64,000 nt of DNA from Thermohalobaculum sp039822785 (GCA_039822785.1 JBCBMO010000007.1:1-64000); one strand, 5' to 3'. Shown: positions 26,222 through 35,163, counted from the stretch's first letter. Made by a program: numbers and translations. Notes: generated by a model from the letters alone, not told the origin.

Positions 26222-26250
26222 CCGCTAACGCCGCCGGCACCGCCGGTCAA
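26222..26250 (-). promoter_or_regulatory. Probable metZ promoter
   Basis: TTGACC (26245-26250), 17-bp spacer, TAGCGG (26222-26227). The predicted start, near 26215, would fall at the first paired base of the riboswitch, as expected for compact SAM-II leaders. Confidence 0.45.
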
Positions 26251-26410
26251 GGCGACGATTTCGTTATCGCCCGCGGTTGGTCACGGCGCGGGTCGGGTCC
26301 CGCGATCCTTGACTGTCATGGAAGTGAAACGCTTCAGCCACGAAGTTGAGTCGAAGACGACGTATAAGCCTCGGGGAGAGCGGGAAAATCCGCCGGGCAG
26401 TGAGGCGAGC

Positions 26411-27523
26411 ATGGCGATCCTGAGGATCAACGCGACGCGCCAGGGCGCGATGATCGCTCCGAATGCCGCGGGCGGGTCAGCCCCCTGGCGGCAGGCGCTC
26501 GATGGTGCCCTCGACGCCCTGCCCGATCAGGCCCCCGTCGTCGTTCTGGTCCACGGATACCGCTTCAGTTGGGCGACCCGGCAGAACAGCGGCGCCCCCT
26601 TCTGCCCGCAAACCAGGCTCTATAGCATCGATCCGAAGACGCCGGTGCAGGGCGTCTGGCCACGGGCCGCGAACTGGCCCGCCGGCCTCGGCTTCACGGC
26701 GGAGGGGCGCGGGACCCAAGGCCTTTGCATTGCCTTTGGCTGGGATGCCAGGCGCCCGGTCCTGTCGACGATCCTGCGCAGCGGTCGGCATGATTTCGTC
26801 GAGGTCTTCGATGCCGCCGGCGCGGCGGGGGAGGCGCTTGCCGATGTGCTCACCCATCTCGCGGCGCGGCGCCCGGACCTTCGCCCTGGGTTCATGACCC
26901 ACAGCCTTGGCGCCCGGGTGGCGCTGGCTGCCATGGCAAAGGCGCCCTGGCTTACCCTGGATCGCGCCGTGCTGCTGGGGGCGGCCGAGTTCTCCGAGAC
27001 GGCGGAGGCGGTTCTGGCCGCGCAGGACCGTGCGGGTGGCACCGCGCAGATCTACCATGTCCTCAGCCGCGCCAACGATCTGTTCGACGCGCTGTTCTGG
27101 ACCCTCGCGCCGCGGCGCCGATCGGTCGAGGCCGGGCGCCCTTGCCGCACCCTGGGTCGCGCGGGCCTGACCCTGCGCGGTGGGCACCGTCGCTGGATCG
27201 ACATTCAGCTCGACCACGACACGACCGCCCGACACTTCCAAGCCCGCGGCCATGGGCTGGAGCGGCTGGGTGAGAGCATCTCGCACTGGCACTTCTACAC
27301 CGACCCCGGGGCCATGACCGCCTGGCGCGCCATCCTGCGCCACCGACCCGGCTGGAGCATCATGGCGCTGCGGGAAGCAGGGCTCGACCAGGTGCCCGCC
27401 CCCCGCTGGTCGCGCCTGTTCCCGCGCCTGCCCCGCCCGCTGGTGGACAGCGGCCTGCCCCCCTCTACCGGCAGCAGCGGTGCCGCCTCCTTCGGCGACG
27501 ACGACCGCATCTCCACGGCCTGA
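26411..27523 (+). CDS. Alpha/beta hydrolase of unknown substrate
   Basis: 370 aa. PVVVLVHGYRFSW gives the oxyanion-hole strand and MTHSLGARVALAAM the nucleophile elbow (G/H-S-L-G). HFYTDP near the C-terminus may supply the histidine. No signal peptide, so cytoplasmic. Start 26411 is preceded by GAGGCGAG; an upstream ATG at 26309 would add 34 residues that run into the metZ promoter region. Substrate unknown. Confidence 0.7.
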   Translation: MAILRINATRQGAMIAPNAAGGSAPWRQALDGALDALPDQAPVVVLVHGYRFSWATRQNSGAPFCPQTRLYSIDPKTPVQGVWPRAANWPAGLGFTAEGRGTQGLCIAFGWDARRPVLSTILRSGRHDFVEVFDAAGAAGEALADVLTHLAARRPDLRPGFMTHSLGARVALAAMAKAPWLTLDRAVLLGAAEFSETAEAVLAAQDRAGGTAQIYHVLSRANDLFDALFWTLAPRRRSVEAGRPCRTLGRAGLTLRGGHRRWIDIQLDHDTTARHFQARGHGLERLGESISHWHFYTDPGAMTAWRAILRHRPGWSIMALREAGLDQVPAPRWSRLFPRLPRPLVDSGLPPSTGSSGAASFGDDDRISTA

Positions 27524-27919
27524 CCGTTAACGGGCGACGGAGTGTTTCTGCACGCAAGGCGAGCAATCTGACCGTAAACTCTCCCATTCCGGGAAGCGGT
27601 GGCGCGCTGGTCCGCTGCAGTGGAGCTGATTTTCGCAAAGTGGGACAGATTCGCGGGTTTTGGAACGCCGCTCCATAAAGGATTATTCTTCTTTATCGCT
27701 TAATTAACCAACGTATCAGCCTGCTTAACGTTAATAATTGCCCAACCGCGCCATATCACCGGCAAAAGCCGAAAGTGCATTGCGCAGAGCAGCAGTTTTG
27801 GTACTTTCACATTAACCGAGCTCAAGCTGTAGCGTTCGCATCAGCCCAAAGGTTCCTCGCTCGGGTGAGTGAGCGTCCTGTGGTTTTAACCAATCGTGAG
27901 CGTGCTTCGCGCGTTCTTC
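27524..27919 (+). other. AT-rich intergenic region, possible small RNA gene or long 3' UTR
   Basis: No convincing protein gene. The stretch is markedly AT-richer than its surroundings and contains several TTAAC motifs (27527, 27704, 27725, 27812 and 27886) and the palindrome CCGTTAACGG at 27525. It leads into a perfect rho-independent terminator at 27920. Either a plus-strand small RNA or a roughly 400-nt 3' UTR of the hydrolase gene would explain the terminator. I found no persuasive promoter. Confidence 0.4.
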
Positions 27920-27958
27920 GGGCGCATCGATCCACTCGATGCGCCCTTTTCTCTTTTT
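27920..27958 (+). terminator. Strong rho-independent terminator
   Basis: GGGCGCATCGA / TCGATGCGCCC, a perfect 11-bp stem with a TCCAC loop, followed by TTTTCTCTTTTT. No annotated gene ends within 390 bp upstream of it. Confidence 0.9.
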
Positions 27959-28007
27959 GTCCTAACGTCATGAGATCGCGCCGCTAAAGCGTTAACGTGA
28001 CGTTTGG

Positions 28008-28601
28008 TTAATCGCCTTCAATCTCGATCAGGATCTCGTTGCGACGCAGGAACCCTGGCGTGATCGGATCGTTGTAGTAGGCATAGGCCGCGACACCCCC
28101 CGACGGCAGCCCGCGGTCCGCCAGCCAAGACCGCAAGGCCTGCTCCCGCTCCGCCAGACGGGCATCGGTCGCCACCCCCGAAAAGCGAACGCTGGCCTGC
28201 TGGCACGACGGGATGCTGCGCAGGCGGACCGAAGGTCCCGCGGGCGCCGGCAGCACGGCGGGATCCAGGGCGGCGGGCATAATGAAGGCGATGGCCCAAC
28301 CCTGCGCCAGGGGGCGTTGCAGCACCGGTGCGGTCATCGCGATCCGGGGACCATTGCGGCGCCGGGCAAAGATGTACCGCGCGAGCGGCAGGAACCCACG
28401 CTGCACCGCCTGGCGCCGGCTGCCGGCCTGGTGGTTCTCCGCCACGACCATTGCCGGGTAATCGCGCAGCTCGAAGGGGCCATCGGCGCGCAGGACCCGA
28501 TAGGCCGGCGTCTCGATGCCCGAGGGCGCCAGGAAGAAGTAGCCGAGCGCGCAGACCGCTATGCCTGCGACCACGACCGCCGCTACCGTCACCGCATCCA
28601 C
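28008..28601 (-). CDS. SOUL-family heme-binding-like protein
   Basis: 197 aa. An N-terminal membrane anchor (residues about 4-26) is followed by the SOUL domain: ETPAYRVLRADGPFELRDYPAMVVAEN, RIAMTAPVLQ and AYYNDPITPGFLRRNEILIEI. SOUL proteins bind heme or porphyrin in some members. The domain probably faces the periplasm. No operon partner on this strand. Confidence 0.85.
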   Translation of the reverse strand: MDAVTVAAVVVAGIAVCALGYFFLAPSGIETPAYRVLRADGPFELRDYPAMVVAENHQAGSRRQAVQRGFLPLARYIFARRRNGPRIAMTAPVLQRPLAQGWAIAFIMPAALDPAVLPAPAGPSVRLRSIPSCQQASVRFSGVATDARLAEREQALRSWLADRGLPSGGVAAYAYYNDPITPGFLRRNEILIEIEGD

Positions 28602-28842
28602 GTTTCCGATCTCTTCATGCGCTCAAGACACCCGACCGTCGCCAATACCGACACGCCCCCGCGACCGCGAGACCGCAGGTGCAATAAAAAACCGCGGCAG
28701 GGGCGTGCCATGCTGCGGCGAGACCGAGTGTGAATGCCCAGAGTGCAACTGATCCCTGTCCGCTGCGCTGCAAAAGCCTATGGTGACGCTGCGACCCGGG
28801 CAGCGACCGCCGCCCAGCGGCACCACCATAAGGGAGCGATGC

Positions 28843-29892
28843 ATGCCCAAGCGCGCGCGGCACACAAAATCGGTCAATCTCGCCCTGCAAGGGGGCGGTT
28901 CCCACGGGGCTTTCACCTGGGGCGTGCTCGACCGGATCTTCGAGGAGGACCGCATCTGGATCGAGGCGATCTCCGGCACCTCGGCCGGCGCGATGAACGC
29001 GGTCGTGGCGGCCCAGGGCATGTACGATGGTCAGGCCGAGGGCGCGCGCAAGCAGATGCACGACTTCTGGCGCGCGGTGTCCAAGGCCGGCGAAGCCTCG
29101 CCCATCAAGCGCGGACCCATCGACATGATCCTGGGTAACTGGTCCCTGGATACCTCGCCAAGCTACGTCTTCTTCGATCTCCTGTCGCGGGTCTCCTCGC
29201 CCTATGAGACCAATCCGCTGGACCTCAACCCGCTGCGCGAGCTGCTGGACGAACACGTCAATTTCGACAAGGTGCGCCGATGCGACGACATGCCGATCTA
29301 CCTGTCGGCCACAAACGTCGAGACGGGGCGCGTGCGGGTCTTCAACCGCCATGAGATCACGCGCGATGCGGTCCTCGCCTCCGCCTGCCTGCCGCTGATG
29401 TTCAAGGCGGTGGAGATCGAAGGCCAGCACTACTGGGACGGCGGTTTCATGGGCAATCCGGTCCTGTTCCCCTTCATCGACGAGAGCCCGGTCGACGACA
29501 TCATCATCGTGCAGATCAACCCGGTCCTGCGCGAGGGGGTGCCCAAGACCGCGCGGGAGATCCTCAACCGGATGAACGAGATCACCTTCAACAGCTCGCT
29601 GCTGAAGGAGCTGCGCGCCATCGACTTCGTGCGCCGGCTGATCGAGGAAGGGCGGCTGACGAACAACTACCGCGACATGCACATCCATATCATCGAGTCG
29701 CGCAAGCGCATGCGCCCGCTCGGTGCCTCGTCGAAGCTCAACACCGAATGGGCCTTTCTGATGCATCTCTTCGAGATCGGGCGCAGCTCGGCGGACAAAT
29801 GGCTGCGCAACAACTTCGATGACATCGGCCACCGCTCCACCGTCGATATCCGCGGGATGTTCCAGGGGATCGGCAACAACCACCACGGCTAA
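28843..29892 (+). CDS. Patatin-like phospholipase
   Basis: 349 aa. Complete Ser-Asp dyad: oxyanion loop GGGSHGAFTWGVLD, nucleophile GTSAGAMNA, and catalytic Asp in DGGFMGN. Belongs to the bacterial patatin group with a C-terminal extension (IHIIESRKRMRPLGASSKLN). Cytoplasmic, no signal peptide; may act on acyl lipids or granule-associated lipids. AAGGGAG supports the start at 28843. The MFS gene begins 21 bp downstream, so the two are probably co-transcribed. Confidence 0.9.
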   Translation: MPKRARHTKSVNLALQGGGSHGAFTWGVLDRIFEEDRIWIEAISGTSAGAMNAVVAAQGMYDGQAEGARKQMHDFWRAVSKAGEASPIKRGPIDMILGNWSLDTSPSYVFFDLLSRVSSPYETNPLDLNPLRELLDEHVNFDKVRRCDDMPIYLSATNVETGRVRVFNRHEITRDAVLASACLPLMFKAVEIEGQHYWDGGFMGNPVLFPFIDESPVDDIIIVQINPVLREGVPKTAREILNRMNEITFNSSLLKELRAIDFVRRLIEEGRLTNNYRDMHIHIIESRKRMRPLGASSKLNTEWAFLMHLFEIGRSSADKWLRNNFDDIGHRSTVDIRGMFQGIGNNHHG

Positions 29893-29913
29893 CGCCGCCC
29901 TGCCGGGGGATCC

Positions 29914-31119
29914 ATGCAACTCACCCTGACCGGCGCCCTCAAGGGCGAGCTCAAGCGCGATGTGCTGCGGCGCATGATGCTGGTGGGGCTGATCGCGTTC
30001 TTCACGCTGATCGACCTCTTTGCCGCCCAGGCGTTGGCGCCCCAACTGACCGAGGCCTATGGCACCGATACCGCCAGCATGGGCCTGGCCCTCAACATGG
30101 CGGCGGTCGGGATGGCCGTGGCGGGGCTGACGGTCGCCTGGTTCTCCGACCGCATCGACCGCCGTCTGGGGATCTGGGTTAGCCTGGTCGTGCTCGCCGT
30201 CCCGACGGCCCTGCTGGCCGTGGTCGACGATTTGGTGCTCTTCACGGTGCTGCGCGTGATCCAGGGCGCCTGCATGGCCACCGCCTTCACCCTGACGATG
30301 ACCTTTCTGTCGGAGGAGTGCGATCTGACCGCCGCCGCCGGCGCCATGGCGGCCTATGTGTCCGGCAACGTCGCCTCGAACCTGTTCGGCAGGCTCATGG
30401 CGTCGGAGGTCGCGGCGGGCATCGGTGTCTTCGACACCTTCTACGTCTTCGCCGCCCTCAACCTTGTGGGGGCCCTGCTCGCCATCCTGGTGATCGGCGT
30501 CCGCTCGACCCAGCCGCCCGCACGAAGCGGCCCGCCGTTGGAGGCATGGCGCCGCCACATGGCCAACCCACCGCTCCGCGCCGCCTTCGGCCTGGGGTTT
30601 CTGATCCTCTTCGTCTTCGTCGGGGTCTTCACCTACGTGAATTTCGAGCTGGTCGGGCCGACCTATGGCCTGCCACCAGCGGATCTTGGCCTCGTGTATC
30701 TCGTGTTTCTTCCCTCGCTGATCACCACCCCCATTGCCGGTGACCTTGTCGCGCGCTTCGGGCCGCAACGGCTGTTCATGGGTGCGGCTGCCCTGTCGCT
30801 CGCGGCCATTGCCGCGACGCTGCCGGGAAACTTGATGGCAACGCTTCTGGGCCTCGCGGTGCTGGCGGCAGCGACCTTTCAGATGCAGGCCGCGGCCACG
30901 GCCTTTGTGGGGCGCGTAGCGGAGGGCAACCGCGCCGCCGCCAACGGTCTTTACCTTACCGCTTATTACCTTGGCGGTCTCATGGGCGCCCTGGTCGTGG
31001 GCCTCGTCTACGAGGCAGGCGGCTGGACGGGGGCGGCGCTCGTGATCGCGCTCGCCCTCGCCGGCGCTGCGGCCCTCGCCCGGCAACTTTCCGTGCCCGG
31101 GTCAGCGACGGCCGCGTGA
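29914..31119 (+). CDS. Major facilitator superfamily transporter
   Basis: 401 aa with about twelve hydrophobic segments. The loop between segments 2 and 3 carries FSDRIDRRLG (motif A) and segment 4-5 VIQGACMATAFTLTMTFLSEE. Most like the YnfM-type single-polypeptide exporters, but substrate cannot be told. The context (patatin gene 21 bp upstream) gives no clear hint. Confidence 0.87.
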   Translation: MQLTLTGALKGELKRDVLRRMMLVGLIAFFTLIDLFAAQALAPQLTEAYGTDTASMGLALNMAAVGMAVAGLTVAWFSDRIDRRLGIWVSLVVLAVPTALLAVVDDLVLFTVLRVIQGACMATAFTLTMTFLSEECDLTAAAGAMAAYVSGNVASNLFGRLMASEVAAGIGVFDTFYVFAALNLVGALLAILVIGVRSTQPPARSGPPLEAWRRHMANPPLRAAFGLGFLILFVFVGVFTYVNFELVGPTYGLPPADLGLVYLVFLPSLITTPIAGDLVARFGPQRLFMGAAALSLAAIAATLPGNLMATLLGLAVLAAATFQMQAAATAFVGRVAEGNRAAANGLYLTAYYLGGLMGALVVGLVYEAGGWTGAALVIALALAGAAALARQLSVPGSATAA

Positions 31120-31214
31120 GGCACCGGTTGTGAACCGAGCGTTTCGATCTGCGCATTCCCGGCGGGTGCCCTTGGCGCTAGGGTCGCTGGCGTGATCACG
31201 ACGACGAGGCGGGG

Positions 31215-31589
31215 ATGACCGCAACAACCCTCCTTCAGCTCGGCGAGGCCTATCTCTGGCTCGGCGGCCTCTTTGCTGTGGCTTTCCTGCTGCTCGGCCT
31301 CGACCGGGTAGAGCCGAATGCCCGGGGCGCCTATGCCTTTCGCGCACTCATCGTGCCGGGGCTGATCCTGATCTGGCCGCTCGCCGCCTGGCGCTGGGCG
31401 GCGCTGGCCCGCGGCGATGACCTTGGCTGTGCGCGCCACACCCCACCGCGGCGCACTCAGGCGGCGCTAGCCCTCGCCCTCGGCATCGCGGTGCCCAGCC
31501 TCCTGCTGGGCGCCATGGTGCTGCGCCAGGCCGGGCCGCTGGAGCGGGCGCCCGTGCTGCTCGCCCCACCGGTGGAGGCCGCGGAATGA
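31215..31589 (+). CDS. Small three-helix membrane protein of the Rieske operon
   Basis: 124 aa with three predicted membrane segments (about residues 10-33, 42-66 and 84-106) and a short hydrophilic loop containing DDLGCARHTPPRR. Not recognised. Its stop overlaps the start of the ferric-reductase/Rieske gene (ATGA at 31586), so it is translated together with it and is probably a small subunit of the same membrane complex. Confidence 0.65.
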   Translation: MTATTLLQLGEAYLWLGGLFAVAFLLLGLDRVEPNARGAYAFRALIVPGLILIWPLAAWRWAALARGDDLGCARHTPPRRTQAALALALGIAVPSLLLGAMVLRQAGPLERAPVLLAPPVEAAE

Positions 31590-32626
31590 GCGTCGCCTAC
31601 ATCCCGGTCCAGTGGAACCGAGCCAAATGGTGGTACGACGCGGTGCTCCTCGGCGGCGTGTTCCTCTACGTCTGGGCCTTCATCGCCCTCGGCACCCCGG
31701 CGGCGGGCTTCACGCGACCGGTGGACGGCGCGATCTTGAACGCCCGGGCGCTGGGGACCTGCGCGTTCTTCATGATGAGCCTCGTGCTGATGATCGGCCC
31801 GCTCGCCCGGCTAGACCCGCGCTTTCTGCCGCTGCTCTACAACCGCCGCCATTTTGGGGTGCTGACCGCTCTGGTGGCCCTTGGCCACGCGACCTTCGTG
31901 CTCGACTGGTACTTCGCCTTCAGCCCCACCCCGCCGTTGGAGGCGCTGTTGACGGCCAACACCGCCACCGACCGGCTCATCGGCTTTCCGTTCGAGTGGC
32001 TGGGGGCCTTCGCCCTCATCACCCTCGGCGTGCTCGCGGCGACCAGCCATGACTTCTGGCTCAGCTTCCTGGGCGCGCCGATCTGGAAGGCGCTGCATCT
32101 TGCGATCTACCCCGCCTATGCCGCGGTCGTTGGGCACGTGGCCCTCGGCGCGTTGCAAAGCCAGCAGCATCCCGCCTTTGCAATGCTGGCCGTCGCGGCG
32201 GCGGGAACGGTCGCGGCGCTGCACCTACTGACCTGGCGCACGGGCAGCCCGGCGCCCCCGGCCGAGTGGCTGGCTGTCCCCACGCCCCAAGACATCGCAG
32301 AAGGGCGGGCGTGCGTCGTCCTGCTGCCCGACGGCACCCGCGCCGCCGTCTTCCGCGACCAGGGCCGTTATGCCGCGATCTCCCACGCCTGCGCGCACCA
32401 GAACGGCCCACTCGGAGAGGGGCGGATCATCGACGGTTGCGTCACCTGCCCCTGGCACGGCTTTCAGTACCGGCTGGTCGACGGGCGCTCGCCGCCTCCG
32501 TTCACCGAGACGGTGCCCACCTACGACCTGCGTGTCCGCGACGGAGTGCTGGAGATCCGCACGACGCCGAACCCGCCCGGCAGCCCCACGACGCCGGTCA
32601 TGCTCACGCAGGAGGAGACGGCATGA
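31586..32626 (+). CDS. Ferric-reductase-like transmembrane protein fused to a Rieske domain
   Basis: 346 aa. Residues about 10-220 form six membrane helices of the ferric-reductase-like type, with helix histidines that could bind b heme (LGHATFVLDW, ALHLAIYPAYAAVVGHVAL). Residues about 230-335 are a Rieske [2Fe-2S] domain with ligands Cys269-x-His271 and Cys288-x2-His291 (CAHQNGPLGEG ... CPWHGFQY). This suggests electron transfer between a membrane heme and a soluble cluster. The redox partner is unknown. Centre of a four-gene coupled operon. Confidence 0.85.
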   Translation: MSVAYIPVQWNRAKWWYDAVLLGGVFLYVWAFIALGTPAAGFTRPVDGAILNARALGTCAFFMMSLVLMIGPLARLDPRFLPLLYNRRHFGVLTALVALGHATFVLDWYFAFSPTPPLEALLTANTATDRLIGFPFEWLGAFALITLGVLAATSHDFWLSFLGAPIWKALHLAIYPAYAAVVGHVALGALQSQQHPAFAMLAVAAAGTVAALHLLTWRTGSPAPPAEWLAVPTPQDIAEGRACVVLLPDGTRAAVFRDQGRYAAISHACAHQNGPLGEGRIIDGCVTCPWHGFQYRLVDGRSPPPFTETVPTYDLRVRDGVLEIRTTPNPPGSPTTPVMLTQEETA

Positions 32627-33387
32627 GCAAGCCGGACGAAGGTCCGTTCTACGTCGGCTACCTTGCGACACCGGCCTCGTTGAAACCGTTTCTCGCCTGG
32701 CTCGGTACTGCGCTGCTGATCGGCGCGCTCGCCCTCGGCTACACCGTCGCGGCCACGCAGGACGATCCCGGCGACGGGGCCTTTCGCTTCGACCTCGGCC
32801 GGCAGACCGTCACCGGCGTCCTGGTCGGCGGGGGCTACCCGGTCCTGCGCATCACCTCCGGTAACGAGCGTCTGCCGGCGGGGCACACCCTGATGCTCTC
32901 CGGCCAGGGCAAGAACGGCGTGCAGGGTCGTGCCGCGCCCCTCGCCGGCCAGTTGGTGACGGTGGAGGGCGTGCTGCTCACCCGCGGCGATCTGGATATG
33001 TTGCAGCTTCGCGGCGGCGAGGACGGGTTGAGAGCGGCGGAGGGCACGGTCCCGACCCTGAGCCCGCCCGAACCGCTCGGCCGCTGGCGGGTTACCGGAG
33101 AGCTCTGCGACGGCAAATGCGCCGCCGGCGCCATGCGCCCCGGCCTCGGCCTCAGCCACAAGGCCTGTGCCAATCTCTGTATCGTCGGCGGCGTGCCCAT
33201 GGTCATGGCGACGACGGCCCCGCTGGAGGGTGCTCGGTTTCTGCTCGTCACAGGCCCGGACGGCGGCGCGGCACCGCAGGCCCTGCTCGACCGCACCGCA
33301 GAGCTGGTCAGCCTGGAAGGGCAGGTATCGCGCATCGACGATCTCCTCGTCCTGCATGCCGACCCCGACACGCTTGGCCCGCCATGA
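32623..33387 (+). CDS. Unknown membrane-anchored protein with conserved Cys/His motif
   Basis: 254 aa. One N-terminal membrane helix (about residues 23-43), then a beta-rich domain and a distinctive metal-ligand-like motif C162-x3-C166-x12-H179-x2-C182-x3-C186 (GELCDGKC ... SHKACANLC), followed by VGGVPMVMAT. I believe this GExxDxKC motif recurs in uncharacterised proteins of similar operons, but I cannot name the family. Start at 32623 overlaps the Rieske gene stop (ATGA). A metal- or heme-binding role in the same electron-transfer complex is inferred. Confidence 0.65.
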   Translation: MSKPDEGPFYVGYLATPASLKPFLAWLGTALLIGALALGYTVAATQDDPGDGAFRFDLGRQTVTGVLVGGGYPVLRITSGNERLPAGHTLMLSGQGKNGVQGRAAPLAGQLVTVEGVLLTRGDLDMLQLRGGEDGLRAAEGTVPTLSPPEPLGRWRVTGELCDGKCAAGAMRPGLGLSHKACANLCIVGGVPMVMATTAPLEGARFLLVTGPDGGAAPQALLDRTAELVSLEGQVSRIDDLLVLHADPDTLGPP

Positions 33388-33647
33388 GCGATCCGGCACC
33401 CGTCACGTCGCTGGGTTGGGCCGCGCGTGTCCTCGCCGCGGCCTTTGCGCTCGGGGCCTGTTGGCTGGCCTATCAGCTTGTCTTCGAGATCCGGGGGCTA
33501 ACGGCAGATCTGCCGCGAGACCTCGCCCGATCCCTCTCGGTGCTGCGCTACCCGCTGGCAGGCCTCGCGCTCATCGCGGGTGTAAGCCTGCTACGCCCCT
33601 GGGTCGACCGGGCGCTCTCGGCGCTTGGCTCCGACAACCGGTCTTGA
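33384..33647 (+). CDS. Small two-helix membrane protein of the Rieske operon
   Basis: 87 aa with two membrane segments (about residues 9-33 and 52-73). Not recognised. Its ATG overlaps the stop of the Cys/His-motif gene, making it the fourth translationally coupled gene. Probably a structural subunit of the same complex. Confidence 0.6.
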   Translation: MSDPAPVTSLGWAARVLAAAFALGACWLAYQLVFEIRGLTADLPRDLARSLSVLRYPLAGLALIAGVSLLRPWVDRALSALGSDNRS

Positions 33648-33658
33648 TGTCCGTGTGA

Positions 33659-33733
<75 letters not shown>

Positions 33734-33861
33734 TCCGGCCGCAAGACCTAGAGCCAGTGCCGCCCCATCGCAAGCGCTGCGGGCGAGGGCGATGGGCCAC
33801 GGCGTGGCGCGAGGCCTATTGCGGAGCGGCAGGGCCGCGCGTATAGAGCGCCTGCCCTGAT

Positions 33862-33938
33862 CGGAGTGTAGCTCAGCCTGGTAGAGCACCGTCTTCGGGA
33901 GGCGGGGGTCGTAGGTTCGAATCCTGCCACTCCGACCA
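33862..33938 (+). tRNA. tRNA-Pro (anticodon CGG)
   Basis: Acceptor CGGAGTG pairs with CACTCCG, discriminator A, encoded CCA. Anticodon stem CCGTC/GGCGG with loop TTCGGGA gives anticodon CGG; T-arm GTAGG-TTCGAAT-CCTGC. Confidence 0.95.
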
Positions 33939-33996
33939 GGGGCTCCCGATCCCGTAGCGCCGACGGCGCCCTCGCCACGCGGCGAGCGACGGGCAA

Positions 33997-35058
33997 TCAG
34001 GCCGCCTTCAGCCCGCTGTGCACCACCCGGTCGCGACCCTTCGACTTGGCCTCGTAGAGTGCGTTTTCGGCCCGGGACAGCAGGCGCGCCGCGGTATCCT
34101 CCGCCTCCATGCAGGCAACGCCCAGCGAGACGCTGAGCTTCGCCACCGCCTCGTTCGTCGAGGTGCTGACCATCCGGATCTCGCCCACCGCATGGCGGAT
34201 CCCTTCGGCAAGGCTGAGTGCCGCTTCCTCCCCGACCTCCCGCAGCAGCAGGGCGAAACGGTCGCCGTCGATGCGCGTGGCAAGATCGCCGTCCTTGATG
34301 ACCCGGCGCAGCATCGCCGCGGTCTGCATCAGCACCTGATCACCGGCCTTGCGCCCCCAGCGGTCGTTGAAGGCATTGAAATGGTCGAGATCGATGATCA
34401 TGAGCGAGAGCTGTCCCCGGCGCTGCGCGCGGCCCTCGCCGGCCTCCTGCGCCTCCCGCGTCAAGCGCTGTAGCGCCTCGTCGAAGAACCGGCGGTTCGG
34501 CAGCTGCGTCAGCTGATCCAACAGCACCGATTGGCGCAGCTCGCGCAGTTCGCGCTGCATGGCGATGAACTGGCTGCGCAACCGGTCCAGGTTCTCGCCA
34601 AGGCGGCTGCAGGCGCGCACCTGCTGGCGCGCCTCATCGCGGAGCGAGGCCATATGGCGCTCCCGCTCCTCCGCCGTGCGCGCGCGGGACAGGGACCGTT
34701 CCGTCTGGTCGAGCGCCTTGGCCATCCGCTCGCCGTTCTCGACCCCGCCTTCCAAGAGTTCGATCACGGCGCCGAGATCGCTGTCGACCTGATCGCCGAT
34801 CCGCTCGACGCCCGCGTTGATGGCGCTGGGGCTCAGATACTCCCCATAGAGCTGATCGATCAGCCCCGGCGGAACACTGCCCTGTTCGCGCAAGGTGTTG
34901 TTGAGACGGTCGCTCAATCCCGGATTGCTGCCGGAGACATAGGTGAACCAGACCTCATAGGCGCGGGGAAAGGGCGGCGTCCGATGCCGCTGCGCCAGAT
35001 CGAGCGCCCGGCTCGCCATGACGCGCGCCTCTGCAAAGGGCGTCTTTGCTCGCTCCAT
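33997..35058 (-). CDS. GGDEF-domain protein with a degenerate active site
   Basis: 353 aa, no membrane segment. The N-terminal 175 residues are helical, probably coiled coil; the rest is a GGDEF domain (LLDQLTQLPNRRFFDEAL, DLDHFNAFNDRWG). The signature is DGDRF (residues 264-268) instead of GGDEF, so the first Gly and the catalytic Glu are lost and cyclic-di-GMP synthesis is unlikely. It may be a c-di-GMP or GTP sensor or a structural protein. The N-terminal RAYEVWFTYVSGSNPGLSD segment resembles other alphaproteobacterial cytoplasmic GGDEF proteins. Confidence 0.85.
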   Translation of the reverse strand: MERAKTPFAEARVMASRALDLAQRHRTPPFPRAYEVWFTYVSGSNPGLSDRLNNTLREQGSVPPGLIDQLYGEYLSPSAINAGVERIGDQVDSDLGAVIELLEGGVENGERMAKALDQTERSLSRARTAEERERHMASLRDEARQQVRACSRLGENLDRLRSQFIAMQRELRELRQSVLLDQLTQLPNRRFFDEALQRLTREAQEAGEGRAQRRGQLSLMIIDLDHFNAFNDRWGRKAGDQVLMQTAAMLRRVIKDGDLATRIDGDRFALLLREVGEEAALSLAEGIRHAVGEIRMVSTSTNEAVAKLSVSLGVACMEAEDTAARLLSRAENALYEAKSKGRDRVVHSGLKAA

Positions 35059-35163
35059 CCCGTCTGCTCCCGCCGCTCAGGAAAACCCGGATCGGTGCGC
35101 GCCGCAGCGCGCCCACCCCTGCGTTTTGCCATGCAAGCGTAAGCAGCCGGTGAAAACGGCGCC

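Noticed and set aside
27775..27987. A 70-codon frame in the AT-rich region
   Set aside because: It runs straight through the rho-independent terminator at 27920-27958 and has no ribosome site.
27524..28015. CtrA-bound replication origin
   Set aside because: Several TTAAC words but none with the required 7-bp spacing, no DnaA boxes and no origin-linked genes.
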